NCBI RefSeq assembly: GCF_003350375.1
Contig: NZ_QQAR01000013.1
Coordinates: 80,562-144,561, forward strand
Length of the DNA: 64,000 nt
Source of the DNA: Flavobacterium sp. AG291
GTDB lineage: Bacteria; Bacteroidota; Bacteroidia; Flavobacteriales; Flavobacteriaceae
Reading direction: 5' to 3'
Below, in pieces: positions 44,779-52,960 of the stretch. How positions within the stretch are numbered: position 1 is the stretch's first letter; each line of letters starts with the position of its first letter. A program made the translations under genes and the position numbers. Below the pieces are notes generated by a model. That model made no database searches and was not told the origin of the DNA. It saw nothing but the letters and a program-made list of their open reading frames with translations.

Positions 44779-45203
44779 TATATTCGTACTGTTACAGGTT
44801 TAGTAGTCTTCTTTGATGGTGTCGAATTGTTTACAGTTTGTGGCTTTTTGCTTTTCGTTGTAACCGCTAATGCAATGGCTACTGCAACACCGCCCAACAC
44901 CCACGCAAGAGTATTATCCTTTTTCTTTTTGGTAGTTCCATTGATTACCAAAGCCGGTTGCAACTTTACCACTGATGGGAATTCACTTGCTTTAAAGCTT
45001 ACTACTCCATAGCCGTGAGATTCTACTTTTATAGTGCTGTTAGGGTCTAAAGCTAAAAATGTGAATGCGCCGGTCTCTTCATCAGTCCATACGTTACCGC
45101 TAACAGTCTGACCGACTGCTGTAGCTACTTCCGATATCTGTGCTATTTGGTAAAGCGGTAGGCCGCTTTCATCCAATATCTTTCCTGTTATCTTGTAAGG
45201 CAT
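44778..45203 (-). CDS. membrane protein with carboxypeptidase-like regulatory fold
   Basis: The 141-aa protein has a beta domain (about 1-90) resembling the carboxypeptidase D regulatory fold (KITGKILDESGLPLYQIAQI, FTFLALDPNSTIKVESHGYG), then one membrane helix (LAWVLGGVAVAIALAVT) and a basic Thr/Lys-rich tail. It is one of the small anchored late proteins. It overlaps the next gene by one base. Confidence 0.6.
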   Translation of the reverse strand: MPYKITGKILDESGLPLYQIAQISEVATAVGQTVSGNVWTDEETGAFTFLALDPNSTIKVESHGYGVVSFKASEFPSVVKLQPALVINGTTKKKKDNTLAWVLGGVAVAIALAVTTKSKKPQTVNNSTPSKKTTKPVTVRI

Positions 45204-45213
45204 ATCTATAGAT

Positions 45214-45648
45214 TTATAGAAGTGGTTGGTATTTTAGTCTTAGCGTGTTGTATTGTGATGATGATAGCTCATTTTCAAGCCACACCTGAAGCGGTAGAAG
45301 CGGTAAAGGAGTCAAAGGCCAAGGGTTGATCTGATTGCCTAATGTTTTGTTATAGCTTCTTTTTCCAAATTTGGCTGCTACCTGTGCGAATTGTGAAGCA
45401 TTTACGTACTGGAGAGCATTCATAATTTTTGCTTCATCCGTACCCATTTCTTTCATTGCATCGTAGAGGGTTTCTGCTACGCTCGAGGGGTTAAATGTGG
45501 TACCTGGAATATTGGTATTTGTACCGTTACCTGTTGGATCATCTATACCGCCCGATTTATCGGTTTTAGGTAAGATTCTGCTAATCAAGAGAACAGCTAC
45601 CAAACCTACACCAGCGTATAATGCGATTTTCTTTTCCTTATCTGTCAT
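45214..45648 (-). CDS. membrane-anchored annexin-like protein 1
   Basis: The 144-aa protein has an N-terminal membrane helix (about 8-24), a Gly/Asn-rich linker (about 30-55) and one annexin-like repeat (57-140): VAETLYDAMKEMGTDEAKI, the GTDE turn at 69-72, and a closing VWLENELSSSQYNTLRLKY. Annexin repeats bind anionic membranes, often with Ca2+. A membrane-linked role in a virus fits. The repeat is recognised by pattern only. Confidence 0.65.
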   Translation of the reverse strand: MTDKEKKIALYAGVGLVAVLLISRILPKTDKSGGIDDPTGNGTNTNIPGTTFNPSSVAETLYDAMKEMGTDEAKIMNALQYVNASQFAQVAAKFGKRSYNKTLGNQINPWPLTPLPLLPLQVWLENELSSSQYNTLRLKYQPLL

Positions 45649-45659
45649 GGTTCTTTGAT

Positions 45660-46169
45660 TTAAAATACACCGGGTAGAATAACTCTCAATTCTAAAAGAT
45701 CATCACCACTAAACTGATCGTTGATCCACTCCACAAGATTCATTTCTTTGCTAAATGGGAGTATACCTTCTCTATTACCAAAGGCGTTGTATACCTTTAC
45801 CCAACCGTTGTAGTTAAGCCCTGCAATGTTCATTGCAACGGCATCTTTATCAGCCCCAAAACCAACCATTGCCTGATAGATTGCTTCTGCTCGTGCATCG
45901 GCTTGCGCATCATTGATATTTGAAGCAGGCCAGTTAGGATTTGTACCTAATTTTATAAAACGATCCGTCCATAATCTATAGGCCACATAACCACAACCTG
46001 CAACAAACAGGGTTTTAAAAACGAAAGGGAGTATCTGAATACCTGCATCGGTAACCTTACGTTGGGTTTCTGATATATTGGAAATGGCCTGTTGTCCCGC
46101 CGGAGACGAAGCAACGGCGAGAACGGCGGGATTTCCAAGGCCTTTTTTATTTTTGGTCGTTCCTGTCAT
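45660..46169 (-). CDS. membrane-anchored annexin-like protein 2
   Basis: The 169-aa protein has an internal membrane helix (about 48-66, PFVFKTLFVAGCGYVAYRLW) and a C-terminal annexin-like repeat (95-165): AEAIYQAMVGFGADKDAVAMN...GWVKVYNAFGNRE, then LVEWINDQFSGDDLLELRVIL. The GFGAD turn replaces the usual GLGTD. It is 11 bp upstream of annexin-like protein 1 and probably a paralogue, so both may act together. Confidence 0.65.
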   Translation of the reverse strand: MTGTTKNKKGLGNPAVLAVASSPAGQQAISNISETQRKVTDAGIQILPFVFKTLFVAGCGYVAYRLWTDRFIKLGTNPNWPASNINDAQADARAEAIYQAMVGFGADKDAVAMNIAGLNYNGWVKVYNAFGNREGILPFSKEMNLVEWINDQFSGDDLLELRVILPGVF

Positions 46170-46172
46170 AGG

Positions 46173-46361
46173 TTAGCGAAACATTGTTCTAAGCATTATC
46201 CAGTGTTTTTTAAGCCCGGCTAATGCGTTTGGGTTTGTTACTAATTGGCCTACACGCTCCAAATCTTCCATTGGGATAGTGGCACAATTTTTTAATATTC
46301 TTTCTTTAGCATCCAGTTCAATACTGTTTTCTGCTTCTATTTCAATTGTTTTTTTAGGCAT
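46173..46361 (-). CDS. small hypothetical late protein
   Basis: This 62-aa acidic/basic helical protein (PMEDLERVGQLVTNPNALAGLKKHW) has no signal or membrane helix. It overlaps the preceding gene by 8 bp. The family is unknown. Confidence 0.55.
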   Translation of the reverse strand: MPKKTIEIEAENSIELDAKERILKNCATIPMEDLERVGQLVTNPNALAGLKKHWIMLRTMFR

Positions 46362-47166
46362 TTTCGTTAGGTATTAGTTTGTGTTTGATTAATAGTTGTT
46401 CAAGGTCGCTGCCGAATCCATCAACAGTAAGCGCACCTCGTAGGGTAAGAAGAATGTAACTCGCTACTGAATCACTGGTATTCCTGATACCGTCAATAAG
46501 GTTTTGCTTTACTTCGCTGCTTTCAGGTACTGGCTGCGCTAACCCTGCTGTTTGAACTGCAGCGCTATTACCGCCTTTAAGTGATCCCACAGCCGTAAGT
46601 ATTGCAGGCATTTGTTCTATAAAGCCATTAAGCATATCTTTTTGGCCTTGTGCTTTCGTTTCAGAAAATCTGCTTTCCAAAGCAGCTTCTTTCATTTCTT
46701 CAATTTTTTCTTTCAGCCTTTTGTTTTCAGCTGTCAGTTCCCTGTTATCTGCCATAACACGAGGATAGTCCATGTGTTGGTAGATCATTTGGGCATTTAG
46801 TCCTCCAGCTAATCCCGGAAGAATTTCCGGGATATGAGCAAGGGGAGGGGTTGGTAGGAGGGTAGGTGTTGCAGTTTCTGCGGTTGCAGAATCCGGCAAT
46901 TTCGTATCAATGCGGACTACAGTACCATCATCTTTCCACGATGAACCGTTTTTTCTGCGTGGCTGTATCACAAAACTTGTCGTTCCTGATTCTACCACCT
47001 CATTAAAAAAGCCCTCAATGCTACCGGCTTCTTCGAGCATTTTTTCGCCTGTCAGGTTCACACCGATAACTTTAAGGTTATCAGCGTTCACAAGCCTGAT
47101 AGCGAAATAAGGATCGGAAGCAAGACGGTTTATGATATTGTCGAGTTGTTGCTTCATCTCTAACAT
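46354..47166 (-). CDS. late protein with coiled coil
   Basis: This 270-aa protein starts with a helical part, then a Pro/Thr/Ala-rich linker (about 95-120), then a coiled coil (about 138-165, NRELTAENKRLKEKIEEMKEAALES) and an amphipathic C-terminal half. It may be a scaffold or core protein. It overlaps the 94-aa gene by 7 bp. No known family. Confidence 0.6.
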   Translation of the reverse strand: MLEMKQQLDNIINRLASDPYFAIRLVNADNLKVIGVNLTGEKMLEEAGSIEGFFNEVVESGTTSFVIQPRRKNGSSWKDDGTVVRIDTKLPDSATAETATPTLLPTPPLAHIPEILPGLAGGLNAQMIYQHMDYPRVMADNRELTAENKRLKEKIEEMKEAALESRFSETKAQGQKDMLNGFIEQMPAILTAVGSLKGGNSAAVQTAGLAQPVPESSEVKQNLIDGIRNTSDSVASYILLTLRGALTVDGFGSDLEQLLIKHKLIPNENA

Positions 47167-47444
47167 TTCTTTATTTTCCTGAAATCTAAAATTGCTTTTC
47201 CGCTACCACCTTCAAACTTCAGTTCAAGATTTATCTCGCAAGCGGTTCCGTCTCCTGGTATATTGAATGAACCAAAAGGAACGCCAATAGCAGGATTAAA
47301 AGCAGGAACAACACGCGCAACATCATTTACAGTTACTGTTAATGCAGTAGCACCGTAATTTGAAATAGATAGGCTCGTAATTCCGTCGAGAAATTGCGTT
47401 GTATCAGAGTTAATTTGAATTGAAGCGAAGCCGGATTTTTGCAT
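47160..47444 (-). CDS. beta-rich late protein 2 (minor capsid candidate)
   Basis: This 94-aa protein is built of short strands (ITSLSISNYGATALTVTVND, FNIPGDGTACEINLELKFEGG, GKAILDFRKIKKC) as expected for a small jelly roll or other beta barrel. It lies next to the other two beta-rich proteins in the capsid block. Function is inferred from composition and position. Confidence 0.5.
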   Translation of the reverse strand: MQKSGFASIQINSDTTQFLDGITSLSISNYGATALTVTVNDVARVVPAFNPAIGVPFGSFNIPGDGTACEINLELKFEGGSGKAILDFRKIKKC

Positions 47445-47445
47445 T

Positions 47446-47811
47446 TTAGCACTGGGATTTAGTATTGTCGTTCTCGTAGACCAAGACTAATTGCGCCTTA
47501 AGGTCGGTGTCAAAGTTTGCGTTTGAAGTAATCGTTACCATGTAACTTTTACCTTGTGTGTCTAATAGCAGTGGTTTTTTACCTGCTATATAACCTGCCT
47601 CCCTGTCACGATAGTTGTCTATATGAGTTAAAGGAGATACATCCTCGTTTGAGTCGGTTGTAATCTTTGCAGATACAAAGCCTGAATTTTCTCCACCAAC
47701 TTTAAAGATGGCACAACCAATCACTACACCCGCAGGAGGGGTAAAAGTGACAGTTTTTCCGGACGTTCCAGCCGGTATTTCAACGTTTACAGCGTATTCT
47801 AATACTTTCAT
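47446..47811 (-). CDS. beta-rich late protein 1 (capsid candidate)
   Basis: This 121-aa protein has alternating strands with a jelly-roll look (VEIPAGTSGKTVTFTPPAG, GFVSAKITTD, SYMVTITSNANFDTDLKAQLVLVYE). It is separated from the 188-aa gene by a terminator. A near copy of the AACCCTTTAACC leader motif lies upstream (47819-47830, one mismatch). It may pair with the 188-aa protein in a two-protein capsid; this is inference. Confidence 0.5.
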   Translation of the reverse strand: MKVLEYAVNVEIPAGTSGKTVTFTPPAGVVIGCAIFKVGGENSGFVSAKITTDSNEDVSPLTHIDNYRDREAGYIAGKKPLLLDTQGKSYMVTITSNANFDTDLKAQLVLVYENDNTKSQC

Positions 47812-47836
47812 AATGTTGGGGTTTAAGGGTTAAAAA

Positions 47837-47860
47837 AAGCCCCGAGCAAGCCCGGGGCTT
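47837..47860 (-). terminator. terminator after the 188-aa gene
   Basis: AAGCCCCGGG and a near-matching CCCGAGC / GCCCGGGGCTT palindrome with an A tract on the plus strand (T tract on minus) at 47832-47838. It separates the 188-aa gene from the rest of the late operon, so the 188-aa mRNA can be more abundant. Confidence 0.65.
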
Positions 47861-47892
47861 CAAACTAACTAACCAAATATTTAACCTAAACT

Positions 47893-48459
47893 TTATGCTT
47901 TATTAGCTGCTGTGAATTCAATACAATCGAATTCAATGCGGTATGCCTGATCTACGGCTGCTGCTGCTGCCGGAATAAGCTGAATATAAAATTCAACATC
48001 TTCCGGTATCATAAACGGCACAACTGGTTTGATCTCATCTTCAACAGAAGTTGCAGCGTTGTACTTTGCAAAAGGGTTGATTGGGCTTTCAAAAAGGTCT
48101 CCTGCTGCCAGTGTACCTACTTTGAATTCACCATTTTTAAAGGCTGCCGGGGCTTCGCCTTTCCAAAGGGCTGTCAAAGGTGTTACATCAACTGTAGTGT
48201 CCCAAAGGATACGCATCCCTGTTATAAGGATGCTACGCCCTTTGTTAAGTTTATTGCCACCATCGAAGTTGGTAAGACCAATTTTCTTTTTAGTGTCCTG
48301 AATAATGATATTGTTGTTGTTGGCAGCAAGATCAGCACCAAGGCCTGCGATATAAAGAACTTTTGATTTTGCCTTAAAGCTGCCATTAAGGGCAACACCG
48401 TTTCCATTGGTTACAAGTGGTAGGAAGTTCATAGCTTCCTGAAGAGTTAACTGTTTCAT
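47893..48459 (-). CDS. beta-rich protein, major capsid candidate
   Basis: This 188-aa protein has many short strands and loops (KSKVLYIAGLGADL, NIIIQDTKKKIGL, RSILITGMRILWDTT, DVEFYIQLIPAAAAAVDQAYRIEFDCIEF). No membrane helix is present. It is in the centre of the late operon and is followed by its own terminator, as for a protein needed in many copies. A jelly-roll major capsid protein is the simplest reading. I see no homology to HK97-fold capsids. Confidence 0.5.
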   Translation of the reverse strand: MKQLTLQEAMNFLPLVTNGNGVALNGSFKAKSKVLYIAGLGADLAANNNNIIIQDTKKKIGLTNFDGGNKLNKGRSILITGMRILWDTTVDVTPLTALWKGEAPAAFKNGEFKVGTLAAGDLFESPINPFAKYNAATSVEDEIKPVVPFMIPEDVEFYIQLIPAAAAAVDQAYRIEFDCIEFTAANKA

Positions 48460-48524
48460 GTTTATTTTCTATTTACTTTTTAAAGAGTACGTGAATTTTT
48501 CTATTAGCTTTTTTACTGAATTAT

Positions 48525-49076
48525 TTATGCACTTTTCAGTTCAAGTGATCCCCAACCTAATAGCCCAGATTCGTCGCTACCACCCCAACCATTCAGACCG
48601 TCACCTGACGGGTGAAAATCCATATTAGAAAGGTCATATCGTGGTGCAAAATCAACCGTTGCATTTAGTGCAGGGGTTTCAGTACACGGACAACCTAAGC
48701 CCAAAGCACGGGCAACGGCTTTTTTACCTGAAGTACTTGCTGTACTTTCAGATTCTACACCTGAACGTTTTGCCAGTACTGCAATAATTTCAAGACTTTG
48801 CGCTACTGCTACACCTACGAAAGTTCCCTTTGCCAAAGTTGAAAGAGAATCAGTTCCGTCAAGGAACATTGCACCGGCTGCACCTGCTAATACAAGCGCA
48901 CCGCGTTTCATAAGAGCGGTATTCTCATCTTTTTTAAGGCTTGCTGTGTCTGTTGCTGTTGTCGGCTCGTGTAGGAAACCAAATGCAGCTTTTGAGACCA
49001 TGCCACCTGCTACAACACCACCAGTCAATGCGATGGTGTCTTTCACTTTTTGTTCTGATGGTTTTTTGAATTTCAT
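48525..49076 (-). CDS. multi-helix virion membrane protein candidate
   Basis: The 183-aa protein has three hydrophobic segments (IALTGGVVAGGMVSKAAFGFL, GALVLAGAAGAMFL, FVGVAVAQSLEIIAVLA) rich in Gly and Ala, then a hydrophilic C-terminal tail with two WG motifs (GWGGSDESGLLGWGSLEL). It is a candidate virion or assembly membrane protein. No known family. Confidence 0.55.
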   Translation of the reverse strand: MKFKKPSEQKVKDTIALTGGVVAGGMVSKAAFGFLHEPTTATDTASLKKDENTALMKRGALVLAGAAGAMFLDGTDSLSTLAKGTFVGVAVAQSLEIIAVLAKRSGVESESTASTSGKKAVARALGLGCPCTETPALNATVDFAPRYDLSNMDFHPSGDGLNGWGGSDESGLLGWGSLELKSA

Positions 49077-49098
49077 CGTTGTATAAAAATTTAATTAT

Positions 49099-50229
49099 TT
49101 ACTTTTTTTTGGTAGGCGTTGTAGCCTTTTTTGCTACCTTTTTCTTTCTAAGTGCGATAGCAGCTGCACCGAGTAATAAAAGCCCTCCGATTATTAACCC
49201 TTTGTTGTTTTTTGGTTCAGGTGTTGAATCGTCTGCTACTTCTCTTACTGTATTAGAATTATTGTTCGTGGTAGTTGTTGTAGACGTTGGAGGTGTTGTA
49301 GTCGGAGTTTCTACAACCGGAGTAGTAGCAACAGGCGTTGTTACTTGTGTAGTTGTTGCAACTGGTGTTGTTACAGTTGTACTACTGTTTGTAGGTATCG
49401 TAAACACAGGTAAGTTTGAGGTAGGAACTGCAACAGGCGTTGCAACGGTTGTTGTTGCCGGTGTTGATACAGGGTTAGTAACAATTGTCTTTACAGGTAG
49501 CTTAACATTTGCGAAATCAATTTGCGCAGTAGATGTTATGGGTGCGGCAATCCTGATTCCTTTTTTCCTGTAATTCTCACTTTTTACTGTAGTTACGATA
49601 GTACTCGTAAATAATACAGAAAAATCATAAATGTTTATATTGAATTCTATCGGCACTATTTCTACATCAAACCCAAGTGTTCCTATGCTCATCTGAACCG
49701 CTTTTACAATTGGATCAAGCGAAGTGTAAACAACATAACTTCTTTGTTCACGGGCCAACTGAGACAGACCTTCTACATCATCGACTAAATAATATGCGTT
49801 TAGTGCGTTGATTTTATTTAAGACTGCATTAAGTGCAATTAATTTGCTATTAAGTGTAGGAAGGTTTAACGCATTACCGACATCATCTAATAAGCTTTCA
49901 GCATAAAGAGTAAAATAAGGCAGCCAATTATTCAGAATTGCTTCTTCCAAGGCTGTAATATTGCCATCTTCAACACCACGTAATCCATTCATTCCAGACG
50001 TCCACTGTTCAATTTGATTTTGTACATATTGTGTGCCCTGTATTATATATCCTTTAAGTTCTGGAAATAAATCCCCTAAAAATCCAGCATCCACCTTTTT
50101 AGCTATCTTTGTTCCTATATAACCAACAGCTTTGGATGCCCACTTACCTATTTTACCCCAAAAGCCACCTAAACCCTGTTGAGGGCTATACGCTGCCAGC
50201 CCGCTATTTTTGCTTACTTCTAAATTCAT
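49099..50229 (-). CDS. Thr-rich C-terminally anchored late protein
   Basis: The 376-aa protein has a helical N-terminal half (about 1-180) and a beta domain (about 180-250). A Thr/Val/Pro-rich linker follows (about 255-335, runs such as TTTVATPVAVPT). A C-terminal membrane helix (KGLIIGGLLLLGAAAIAL) and a Lys-rich tail close it. This resembles a surface-exposed stalk held in the membrane. It may be a spike or receptor-binding protein. It sits one base after the transglutaminase-like gene. Confidence 0.6.
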   Translation of the reverse strand: MNLEVSKNSGLAAYSPQQGLGGFWGKIGKWASKAVGYIGTKIAKKVDAGFLGDLFPELKGYIIQGTQYVQNQIEQWTSGMNGLRGVEDGNITALEEAILNNWLPYFTLYAESLLDDVGNALNLPTLNSKLIALNAVLNKINALNAYYLVDDVEGLSQLAREQRSYVVYTSLDPIVKAVQMSIGTLGFDVEIVPIEFNINIYDFSVLFTSTIVTTVKSENYRKKGIRIAAPITSTAQIDFANVKLPVKTIVTNPVSTPATTTVATPVAVPTSNLPVFTIPTNSSTTVTTPVATTTQVTTPVATTPVVETPTTTPPTSTTTTTNNNSNTVREVADDSTPEPKNNKGLIIGGLLLLGAAAIALRKKKVAKKATTPTKKK

Positions 50230-50230
50230 A

Positions 50231-51709
50231 CTACTTTGATTTTACTTTTGCTTTAGATTTTGATGCAGTTGCAACTTTATAGATGCCATAACCTACCGCA
50301 GAGGCTATCAGTACTTTGCCAACCGTTCCCAATGCGTTTTGTGAAACGTTATTATCTTTTTTTGTAAACAAATCAGCTTTTGTGATCATACTTTGGGCTT
50401 CAAGTTTCACGGCATCACCCGTAAACTTAATTGTGCTTATCGGTGTTTTTACTGTTGTTGCTGTCGGTGTTGTAGTTTGAGTAGGAGTAGGGTTATTAAA
50501 ACTTGCAAGTGTCTGTGATAGACCTCCTAAAAACTGGAATATGTTGAAAGAAGTTTGGTTCTTTTTATCCTGTACGTATGGCGTGATCTCAAACCTTTTT
50601 ATTTCAGTTGTGGTTGACTTCATTTTGATAGTAGCCAACTGTTTTACCGTTATTACCCCGGCAAAGCTTGTTTTTGTAAACCAACTGTCCGGCTTAAATT
50701 GTCCTTGCTGAACATTGCCAAGTGTTGTATAGGTAACATCAAAATATTGCTCCAGCCACTGAATGAAAGCAACCATTATTATATTGTAATACCATTGCCC
50801 TAAATCTCTATACGCTGCTGTTGAGTCTTTAGAGCATTTAGAATTCCAACTGTGTTTTGAATACGCTAAGGAATGCGCTTGTATCTGCTGCGTGTTTTTA
50901 AGCAGATCATTGATAAGGGCAAACAAATTTGAATTATTATTCCTTATAGCATCGTTAACGCTATAAAGTGCATCATCAAAGTACGGTGCAATGGCAGCAA
51001 GTGTTTTATCGAAGTCGGTCATGTCGTGTACACCACCGATGCAGCTTGGAGCCCATCCGTTTGAGAACATACTTTTAACCGTGGAAAGTGATATACCTAA
51101 TCCCTGTCCTGAACCTGCATGAACAGCCCCTCTAAGTGCGTAATGTTGTAAACTCATTTTTAAATCGCTTTTTTGGATATACATTGGTTCATTCATCGTT
51201 GCAACGGTTCCATCAATGGTGTAATGGCCTTTAGATAGGCTTCCCGTTTTTTGGTCAACCGGGACAACGATATAGACGTGTGTCCACATTTCAGGCATAA
51301 AGCCGGGCTGTTTGATCTGCCTGATGTAATGTGTCAAACCCAGGTTCGTTAAGATACTACTGGCAATGATGGAATAACTTTTGCAGTCTATACCATCATA
51401 TCTGACTTTCCAAGAGCAGGAAGGACTACGCAGATACTGGATAGCCTTATCGGCTTTATACTGGAAATGATCATATACAAAACCGTAAATAGCGGCACAC
51501 GTTTCTTTTAATGAACTTTTTAAAAACAAAGGAGCAATAGCAGCTGTATCAATAAGGCTAATCTTTACCATTTCTGCCATTTCCTTTACAGAGAGGTCTG
51601 TCATGCCTTTTCCGACATCTTTACTGGTGCAGTTACTTGGTGGTATCAGCTTATCGTACTGTTTACCGTCTTTTATTTTTCGCCAAAGAAGTGCATCTAT
51701 ATCGCTCAT
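50231..51709 (-). CDS. transglutaminase-like cysteine peptidase-fold protein, first late gene
   Basis: The 492-aa protein has a transglutaminase-like fold near its N-terminus. The catalytic triad C109 (IDCKSYS), H144 (WTHVYIVV) and D166 (YTIDGT) is visible in the correct order. The C-terminal part carries a Thr-rich linker and a membrane helix (GKVLIASAVGYGIYKVA) with a Lys-rich tail. It could cross-link or process virion proteins or act in cell-wall entry. It is the first gene of the late operon behind a shared divergent promoter region. Confidence 0.7.
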   Translation of the reverse strand: MSDIDALLWRKIKDGKQYDKLIPPSNCTSKDVGKGMTDLSVKEMAEMVKISLIDTAAIAPLFLKSSLKETCAAIYGFVYDHFQYKADKAIQYLRSPSCSWKVRYDGIDCKSYSIIASSILTNLGLTHYIRQIKQPGFMPEMWTHVYIVVPVDQKTGSLSKGHYTIDGTVATMNEPMYIQKSDLKMSLQHYALRGAVHAGSGQGLGISLSTVKSMFSNGWAPSCIGGVHDMTDFDKTLAAIAPYFDDALYSVNDAIRNNNSNLFALINDLLKNTQQIQAHSLAYSKHSWNSKCSKDSTAAYRDLGQWYYNIIMVAFIQWLEQYFDVTYTTLGNVQQGQFKPDSWFTKTSFAGVITVKQLATIKMKSTTTEIKRFEITPYVQDKKNQTSFNIFQFLGGLSQTLASFNNPTPTQTTTPTATTVKTPISTIKFTGDAVKLEAQSMITKADLFTKKDNNVSQNALGTVGKVLIASAVGYGIYKVATASKSKAKVKSK

Positions 51710-51869
51710 TGTTTCCTAATCAGGATACAAAGGTTATAGCGTTGCAATTGTGTGATTTAAGTTTTGTGAGGATTACTAAAGATTCGTTAACTTTCGTAAA
51801 CTTGTGTAAGGATTGGTTAACTTTCGTTGCAACAATCATTGCAATAGACGTTGCATAAATAGTAGAAAT
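51710..51869. promoter_or_regulatory. late-operon control region with tandem repeats
   Basis: Two 17-bp direct repeats, GATTCGTTAACTTTCGT at 51781-51797 and GATTGGTTAACTTTCGT at 51811-51827, are spaced 30 bp apart and each contains the palindrome GTTAAC. A GTTGCAACAATCATTGC word (51826-51842) has a close match at 58572-58588. They lie between the divergent late operon and the 58-aa gene, so they are good candidates for a late regulator's sites. I could not assign a clean promoter. Confidence 0.55.
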
Positions 51870-52046
51870 ATGACTGAAAATTATATTGTGGATATTGACA
51901 CTAAAGGAAATAAGCACTACCTAAATCCGGTATATATTGTAGAATTGGTGCAAAAAAAAGATTATTGTTTAGTTATTACCGTTGCGGGAAAATGGAGATC
52001 AAGGTCTACAGCCGACCATATAAGAGAGGTAATCGATAGCTATTGA
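51870..52046 (+). CDS. small protein, FlbD-like pattern
   Basis: This 58-aa protein starts at the ATG at 51870. It is beta-rich (YIVDIDTKGNKHYLNPVYIVELV, DYCLVITVAGKWRSRS) with a short C-terminal helix. The pattern is loosely like FlbD-type small regulators. It is divergent from the late operon and may be its regulator. I do not recognise a clear family. Confidence 0.5.
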   Translation: MTENYIVDIDTKGNKHYLNPVYIVELVQKKDYCLVITVAGKWRSRSTADHIREVIDSY

Positions 52047-52371
52047 TGTAATTGGTAGAATGGTAGAGCAATTGTTGGCTCAAGTGAAAGAAAAATATAC
52101 GGTTATCGAGATTTTATAAAAATTACATTTAATCAAGTATTTAATCATAAACCAATACTTAAACTGAAAAAAAAAGCCCCTCTGGTTATCAGAGGGGCTT
52201 TTGTAAATTAAGCTAAGTAGAAAAATAACCAAATCAACCACCAATTTATCATCTTAACTTAAAAGTGATCAAATATATGTAAGAAATTTAATAAAACATT
52301 ATGTTTTTACAAAGTTAGATTAGTTATTTTTGACTAGAGTTTACAAAATCACACCTAAATATTATAAAATT
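52047..52371. other. 325-bp region with a terminator
   Basis: It holds the terminator at 52167-52203 and A/T-rich sequence with an AATAACCAAATCAACC word near 52220. A tRNA-like segment (TGTAATT...AATTACA) was examined and rejected. No ORF is supported. Confidence 0.5.
52167..52203. terminator. bidirectional terminator
   Basis: A-rich tract, GCCCCTCT GGTTATC AGAGGGGC and T4. It closes the 58-aa gene. Confidence 0.85.
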
Positions 52372-52758
52372 ATGCATACTAATTCTCTATTATTAATAGA
52401 CGATGATATCGATGATAGGGATTTATTTCACAGTACAGTAAAGGAAATATCTCCTGAAACCGATTGTAAGCAATTTTCAAAAGTAGCAGATGCTTTGTTT
52501 TACCTAGAAAACACTGAAACACTTCCAAGAATTATTTTTTATGACTTGGGCACACCCTTATTAAACAATATAGGATTCTTAAATGATATAAAAAAAAATC
52601 AAAAATTAAAAAATATCCCTATTTACGTCTATTCAACTTCCTTTATAATTAAATTGATGGAAAGCGATCTGATAGGTCAAGTGAACGGTTATCTTTTTAA
52701 GACAACTAATTTTTTGGAATTTGAAAAGGCTTTACGTGAAATAATTAAAGTTCAATAG
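52372..52758 (+). CDS. stand-alone receiver-domain protein
   Basis: The 128-aa protein is a CheY-like receiver. D10 and D11 form the acidic pair, D58 in FYDLG is the phosphoacceptor, S88/T89 the switch and K110 in FKTT the conserved Lys. No output domain is present. Single-domain receivers act by protein-protein contact. It is convergent with the early operon, overlapping the 71-aa gene by 14 bp. Its role in the element could be host control or late regulation. The ATG at 52372 fits the fold; a 14-residue longer form is possible. Confidence 0.8.
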   Translation: MHTNSLLLIDDDIDDRDLFHSTVKEISPETDCKQFSKVADALFYLENTETLPRIIFYDLGTPLLNNIGFLNDIKKNQKLKNIPIYVYSTSFIIKLMESDLIGQVNGYLFKTTNFLEFEKALREIIKVQ

Positions 52759-52960
52759 TATGAATCTTTTCTATTTGTTTCTTTTTGTATTCAATGATTC
52801 TTTTAAGCCTAGCAATTTCCTGTTTGTGCTCAATAAAGCTTGTGAGCGTGAACAGTAATACTTTTTTAGCAGTCTTAATTTTATACTCCGCTGCAATGGC
52901 TTGTAACGCTTTCAGTTGACCGGGAGTAAACAGCCGGATATATGCACTATTCTTTATCAT
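52745..52960 (-). CDS. small coiled-coil protein
   Basis: This 71-aa protein has a helical N-terminal part (RLFTPGQLKALQAIAAEYKI) and a Lys/Ile-rich coiled coil (EIARLKRIIEYKKKQIEKIH). It overlaps the preceding gene by 14 bp. It is the last early gene. Function unknown. Confidence 0.55.
   Translation of the reverse strand: MIKNSAYIRLFTPGQLKALQAIAAEYKIKTAKKVLLFTLTSFIEHKQEIARLKRIIEYKKKQIEKIHTIEL

Noticed and set aside
49079..49573. 164-aa plus-strand ORF rich in Val/Thr
   Set aside because: It is the shadow of the Thr-rich linker of the 376-aa late protein on the other strand.
52047..52124. tRNA-like segment with TGTAATT/AATTACA acceptor-like ends and GGTAGAGCA
   Set aside because: The D stem partner is missing, positions 8-9 are wrong, and no anticodon or T arm folds. 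It may be a remnant or chance.
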